This document shows, piece by piece, positions 58,589 to 64,000 of a stretch of 64,000 nt of DNA. Position 1 is the first letter of the stretch. Every line of letters starts with the position of its first letter. The notes under the pieces were generated by a model. The model searched no databases. It saw nothing but the letters and a program-made list of their open reading frames with translations, and was not told the DNA's origin. Both the position numbers and the translations under genes were made by a program. The DNA lies in the NCBI RefSeq assembly GCF_029227915.1, contig NC_079882.1, positions 20,961,001-21,025,000 of the forward strand. The letters run 5' to 3'. The stretch comes from Hydractinia symbiolongicarpus (lineage: Eukaryota > Cnidaria > Hydrozoa > Anthoathecata > Hydractiniidae).

Positions 58589-61500
58589 ATGTCAGAAGAG
58601 AATCCCGAAACAGATGAAGAAGAGGAGGAAGAGGTGCAGGCTTATGTAGATGTTTTGCAGGAGTTTCTTGCGCATGGTGAAGTGCAAGATATTGATGAAG
58701 AGGAAGATGAGGAGGGTAATGTATTGATATGCAATACAGATTTTTTAAAACTGGATTAATTTGGCTTTTTCGGTCGTAATTGATATAAAATGTTAAACTA
58801 CAAAAGTTTTTTGTATTTTTTTTTGTAGGTGTACAGATTATGGATGACACAGATAATGAAGAGATGCAAGAAGAAGAAGGAACAAATTTTGATCCATCTC
58901 TGCCAACGTCCCATTCGGTAAATAATCTGTTAAATAAGAATATTGAATTTAAGTGAGAAAAATTATATGTGTTCTGACTAAAATTTTTCAACCTATTTGT
59001 AGCTTTAATGTTATTCTAATGGGCGTACCTTATTATTTTACAAACCTAAAATCTCCTTAATAACCTAAAATTTGGACCTAAAATATTGATCCTCCTAAAA
59101 TATTGGTTCTATCAACGAATAAAAAAATAAGCGTTTTCTCCCTCAAAACTATGTACAACATAAATAAGTCCAAAATTCGTGTTTTAATCCTCGTGAAATC
59201 TTCAAAATTGTCTATGGTGACATTCCAATTTTTCAATTAGTAACTTTTTGTGACTTATTTCATATGAAAAAAATTGAGCATCTTGCAGGGCTGATGAATT
59301 ATATTATATACATGATAACTTTAAGTTGAAATGAACAGCCTCTGTGACATTGAAAAATGAATGGGGTTGATTATTAGTAAATTTTATTTCCTTCTGAAAT
59401 TTTGGCAAAATATAGACTAGTTTTTATAATTGTTTCAGTGTTTTTTCTTTAAATTTGACCCTTAAACCTCCTAAATTCTCCTAGATTTATGAAGTTTTTA
59501 ATCTGTGATCACCCTGAAAGAGTGTATTAAACTGAATAAGCATGACTGTCAAAGTTTGTTTCACTACACGATAAAACAAATAAAAAGGGACAATATTAGA
59601 GCATCCACTCAGATGTTTGTGGTGTAAAAAATATAACAAATGAAAGAAAACGGTGACTTCATGTTTTAAGTCACTGTCATTGCTTTGTATGACTTAATAC
59701 ACTGATTTTTTTCGATTTGTGAGTTTATTAAATGGGTAATATAATTTCAGTTTTTTTTGTGAGAACACCCTGAGTTTTCGTTGATCTTAAAGGAAATCCA
59801 AACATTTTTTAAAGGAACCTTTTCCTGACCAAAAAAAACTACTGAAGCCTGTAAATCACTGTCATGTTTTATTCACAGTAGTCAATAAGTTGCTTTCTTA
59901 CAATAGTTTTAAATTTTGCCTATTTATTTATGTTTAGTATATGGGTGCGGACATGGAGGAGTTACATGGGCGCACTGTGCATGCTGATGGTGAAATAGTG
60001 TTGCTACCATTGTTTTTTCTACCAGGTGTTGTTCTTGTACCTGGTCAAACTCTCCCTCTCAACCTCTTTCACCCACAGGTATGTGTCTTTACTCTAAAAA
60101 TGTTACGTGTGCTATGTGAGCCACTTTTCGCCTGCCAACTTATGAACTGTCCCTTTTTTATCACTTTAGCCCATATCAATGATGAAAAGAGTGATAGCAG
60201 CTGATAAAACATTTGGGTTGATGATAGCTAGGTACTGAAACGTTTTCATTATTTTGTATAGTTTCCTCCAGTCCAATAATTTTAGATAAAATATGTTTTA
60301 TAGGTCTCAGTCGTTCAGTAGGAATGACGATGAGAGAACATCATTTGCTTCTGTGGGCGTGACTTGTGAAATATACTCTGTGAAGGAGAGTGAAGAGTAC
60401 GGTGTTGGCCAGCTTAGTATCAAAGCTGAAGGACGACAAAGATTCAAAATACTTAGCAAAGAAATGCAAATGGATGGGTTAGTACTTTCTTAAAATGTGT
60501 TTATAGCAAAGAAATGCAAATGGATGGGTTAGTACTTTCTTAAAATGTGTTTATAAGTTATGTATTTGTATTGTATCGTCTTGTACTTATTTTTTTCTTA
60601 GAGTAATAATGGGTAAAATTCAAATTCTACCTGACGCATACATATCTCCATATCCCCCATCCGCGCAAATATTTTCTCAGCTTCATCAACCAAATGCCAT
60701 CAGAAGTCAAGTTGTAGCAAACAAGTTCTACGTGCATACACATCCCTGGATATTTGGCGAATCTCGTTACCTTGCTGGATTTAACAGGAGAACAGCTAAG
60801 GTGAGTAAACTTTCACTATTTTTATTCTTATCCCTTTAATAATAGCCGTATGTTGTCTGTCTCTGCGTGGATCCTCCCCCCCCCCTCTGAGTTAGAAAGA
60901 CGTGCTACGGAAACACGAATATCAAATGCGATATATTTTTGTCCACCCTGTTGCGACGGGTAAATTTAAAGGATGTTCGAACCCGCGGATTTTTCTAACA
61001 ACTAGTTTGTATGAATAATATTTGTTGTTTTGTCACATTGTAGTTTTTCTCTCCTCTTTCTGCAGACTTTGTGTACAAGCTTGACATCCATCCAAGGTTG
61101 GGTGTATCGTTTATACGACCCAGTAAGCGATTTGTTTTTTTTGTACTTGCAAAAACATTTTTGATTAGAACTTAGTTTTATTTTTTATTTTTGTTAGTAT
61201 TTCTTGATGGATTGTTTGATAAATGAAATCCACAGTTGGAACCAAAACTTAAAATTTGAATCATTGCCTAAAACTCCAATTGGTATGGGCTTTTTTTTCC
61301 AAATCTGTCTTCTATGTACATCTAACAGGTTTTCTCATCGAATAACTGCAAATTTATTTCAGCTAGAGCTTTCTCAATAAATAATTATAATACGTTTATT
61401 TTTGCTTTGTTTTCTCAATGGATAACTCTAAATTTATTTTTTACTATAGATTTCCTCATACATAAAACTACAAATTTATTTTCTGCCGGAGTTTTCTCAT

Positions 61501-63056
61501 TGGATAACTGCTAATTTATTTTCTGCTAGAGTTTTGGATAACTGCTAATTTATTTTTTGCTAGAGTTTTCTCATTGGATAACTGCTAATTTGTTTTCTGC
61601 TAGAGTTTTCTTATTGAATTTACTGCTAATTTATTTTCTGCTAGAGTTTTCTCATTGGATAACTGCTAATTTATTTTCTGCTAGAGTTTTCTCATTGGAT
61701 AACTGCAAATTTACCTCTGACCAATGAGATGAAGATCGAATTGCTTGAAATTGACTCTGCTTCTTTGAGACTGCGTCGACAGATCGAAATTATGAACAAG
61801 GTATATTAATCGTCCTTCAACCACCTTTTTTTCTTTAAAGTTTAATTGTTACAGTATCCAAAAAATTTTCTGCTAGACAATCTTAATGAATCGTTTTGTG
61901 CAAAAACATCGCCGATCTTTCACAAAACTTCTTACTAGCAAAAAGTAAGAACTACAATAGGTTATCGTCGCGAGAAACACTTAGGAACAACGATTTTTAA
62001 TAGTATCCCTTTTAAAGAGTTTTGATCCGAATCTTTTCCACGGTAACAAAGGTAACCCACAAGGAAGATACGAATTATAATTATTTTAATTATTTATTGC
62101 TTAAAGGATCAATAAAAGAACATCGACCGGGAAAAATAAATTATTCCGAACCAACTTACAACTCCGTGTCTGCTATCACCAGACATTTAAACAAGCAGAC
62201 CCCAAAAAAGTATTCGCGTTCGAAAATGTCTGCTTCAGGGTGTTGTACTATAACTCATTTACTGGTCCGAACTAGGGTTCTGTTGGATTGGAAAATGAGA
62301 CCAAAAATCTTTTATTTTCTTAAAAGTTGAAATTCTTAAATTCCCCTTGTGCTAATTTCATGTTTTAAAAAGTAGTTTTTACGCTTAAAAGGTGAGGGGT
62401 TAACTTTATAGGATATTGTCTGTAGTCTGTAAGTTTGAAAGAAGATTTGAAGATTTAAATAAAATGATTGTTGTTTAAGATGGACTTGTTCCTTACTTCG
62501 AGAAGCAACTCAATTTTGCCCGCTTGTTTAAGATGAGTTTGTTCTTACCCCGCTGCTTGTTGTTGAGATGGGTTCATGCCTCAAGAAATGTGCACCACCC
62601 AGGTTGTTCGAGGATATTCCTAATCTCGAGAAGTCTACGCCGTCTTGGGCGCTTGTTTAAGAATAAGGGTTTTATTACTTCGAGAATGCGCTTTTTAAAG
62701 ACGTTATGTCAAATCGAAAATCAGCAACAGGAGCAACGAAACTTTGTTCAAATTGTTTTTTATTTTCATTTTTTCAGTGTGCGACAACACTAGCTTGTGA
62801 TGAATGTGGAAGTATCATTGCTGATAAAAACGATTTATTCAGGTAACCGCTCGGTTGTTTGTCCAACTGACCACTCGTTACATATTTTGTAGCTAGGTTA
62901 CACTGATAAAATTTCGTTATCTAGTTTATCAAGAAAGGGACCGATGGCAGCGTATGTCAATCCCGGTGGACATGTTCATGAAACTGTCACATTTTACAAA
63001 GCGAGAAACCTTTCACTAAGTGGTAGATCATCCACAGAATATAGCTGGTTTCCAGG
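58589..63056 (+). CDS. CRBN: Cereblon (CRL4 substrate receptor), 11 exons, 3' end outside the window
   Basis: Substrate receptor of the CUL4-DDB1 ubiquitin ligase. Exons: 58589-58715, 58829-58917, 59938-60078, 60170-60231, 60304-60477, 60602-60800, 61066-61122, 61198-61282, 61685-61800, 62778-62842, 62925-63056; 415 full codons are present and frame holds through every junction. Order: acidic N-terminal tail ([15 protein letters not shown]); LON-like domain ([41 protein letters not shown]); helical DDB1-binding part ([31 protein letters not shown]); then the CULT domain with zinc pair [23 protein letters not shown] and STEYSWFPG. The last exon, with the second zinc pair and the remaining pocket Trp residues, is not found before 64000. 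Two tandem duplications disturb splice sites (60454-60553; 61360-61714). A dispersed repeat sits in the intron at 60842-61012. Confidence 0.95.
60454..60553 (+). repeat. Exact 50-bp tandem duplication across a cereblon donor site
   Basis: The unit beginning TAGCAAAGAAATGCAAATGG occurs at 60454-60503 and again at 60504-60553 without a difference. It contains the last 24 bases of exon 5 and the donor GG|GTTAGT, so two identical donors lie 50 bases apart. Reading past the first one adds a TAA within five codons. Confidence 0.95.
60842..61012 (+). repeat. Dispersed short element (copy 4) in a cereblon intron
   Basis: AATAGCCGTATGTTGTCTGT start, a CCCCCCCCCC run, GAGTTAGAAAGACGTGCTAC, AAATGCGATATA, TTGCGACGGGTAAATTTAAA and a decayed end (CCGCGGATTTTTC / TAACAACTAGT). 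Nearly full-length match to the inverted copy at 10705-10868. Confidence 0.75.
61360..61714 (+). repeat. About 40-bp tandem repeat made of a cereblon 3' splice site and the first codons of exon 9
   Basis: The unit TTATTTTCTGCTAG|AGTTT... carries the polypyrimidine-AG acceptor plus about 29 bases of exon 9 (codons for FSHWITANL). Acceptor-like CTAG sites end at 61563, 61603, 61644 and 61684, spaced 40-41 bases, with a shortened copy at about 61529 and decayed copies back to about 61364. The last copy (61684) is the real splice site because only it continues into the conserved exon. Confidence 0.9.
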
Positions 63057-64000
63057 GTTAGTTGTTATTTTGTTCATTCAGATGGCAATAATACGTGATT
63101 GCACTAATTTGTGGTCAACAAGGAAAAATTCAATCTAAATTGCGACAGGAACCAGCGCGCACGAAGAATCGTTTTTCCTTCTCTTTCTTCTATTGTTCTG
63201 ACTTTTGGACGACGTCAATATCGTTAGAATGTAACTTTGCAATTCATATAGAATGTTCCCTTCTGGATTTGCACCATGGTATCGATTCATTATGTGTTTA
63301 GAAGACTTCTACTGTATTTTTCTCGAAAACTGTCAGCAATGAATATTTTTTAAATTAAAAATTTTTTTGCCAACTGGTAGCTCTTTAAAAATTAAATTTA
63401 TCAAAAAAAATTATAAAAAAATGATTTTACTTTAGAGAGAAGTGGACAATTTTGACTTTTATTTGACTTTAGACATAATGTTGACATTTTAACCTCTGCA
63501 CTGTAAATGCGCTGTTGTGTCGAATTTTTGAGGATTTTATTATAGTCCTTAACGCTAGTTTAGAAAGAATTACCAATTTCATATATAACTTCGGGATTTC
63601 AATATATCCCCGCCCACAGCTACAATATACTAAAGTAGAAATAATGCTACCTAAGAGTTGTAAACCTGTGAACGTGTAAAGGCTTGTGAACTTATAAAGG
63701 CTTCTCTTTTTCATTAAACCGTTTTTACGAGTATGAAGTGTGAACTTGGAGATTACTCTGTACCAATAATAGCGAGATTATTGTTAGGTAGTTCTTCAAC
63801 CTATACATGTCTAGATTATTGCAGGTAATCTTCAACTTAGCGCAGATAGGTGTTCAATCCACGTGTTAGAACCAGTTTATATTTGTTATACACATGAAAG
63901 ATTGTGGGAATCGAAAGTTGCGGATCAGGTGTTGAAAATAGCCAACTTTCAATTTCGGAATTAAAGGTTGATCAAGCAATGTGATTTAGTAATTGATATC
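63057..64000. other. Cereblon intron or downstream sequence, no exon recognised
   Basis: After the donor at 63057 no acceptor is followed by the expected CULT-domain ending (YAW...C-x-x-C). The stretch is AT-rich and no other gene is seen. Confidence 0.5.

Noticed and set aside
61360-61714. CRISPR-like array
   Set aside because: Regular 40-bp spacing without unique spacers. It is a tandem duplication of a splice site in a eukaryotic intron.
63057-64000. Last cereblon exon
   Set aside because: No acceptor followed by the expected YAW and C-x-x-C codons was found, so the gene is left open at its 3' end.

Overview
The window is nuclear DNA of an animal. It is AT-rich, with introns of about 75 to 3,300 bases bounded by GT and AG, and its genes are metazoan: a Wnt, cereblon, NUP205, a rhodopsin-class receptor and Brambleberry. 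The exon style, the repeat families and a virus-like gene set of a kind that recurs in cnidarian genomes point to a cnidarian, most likely a hydrozoan. That placement is inference. Gene structures below were built by hand, joining exons at GT/AG sites that keep the frame.

Layout. (1) 1-17301, plus strand: the last 26 exons (1,554 codons) of NUP205, with an antisense class A GPCR (5609-6658) nested in one intron. (2) 18154-20884, plus strand: a single-exon orphan protein of 221 residues and a poorly resolved two-exon membrane-anchored protein. (3) 22485-24306, minus strand: a complete four-exon Wnt gene (353 residues) with Asn where the lipid-carrying Ser normally sits. (4) 24307-37351: about 13 kb without a convincing gene, holding repeats, a perfect 22-bp-arm palindrome and a 700-bp ATT microsatellite. 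(5) 37352-40002, minus strand: a complete four-exon Brambleberry-family nuclear-fusion gene (495 residues). (6) 40764-41626: a cluster of short elements ending in CCTCGTCCCCAGG-type inverted repeats. (7) 42953-46869: a compact intronless block of higher GC with six tightly packed virus-like genes on both strands. Three are broken and three are open; one open frame carries adjacent LYPxL and PSAP budding motifs. (8) 48435-55642: two inverted copies of a short transposon-like element, a relict LINE fragment and other repeats around the first coding exon of a B4GALNT3/4-type glycosyltransferase, whose three coding exons run 51764-57559. (9) 58589-63056, plus strand: cereblon, 11 exons, lacking only the last exon(s), with tandem duplications across one donor and one acceptor splice site.

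The host genes are unrelated housekeeping, signalling and fertilisation genes and form no operon. Only the block at 42953-46869 looks like a coordinated gene set, and it is a decaying insertion.
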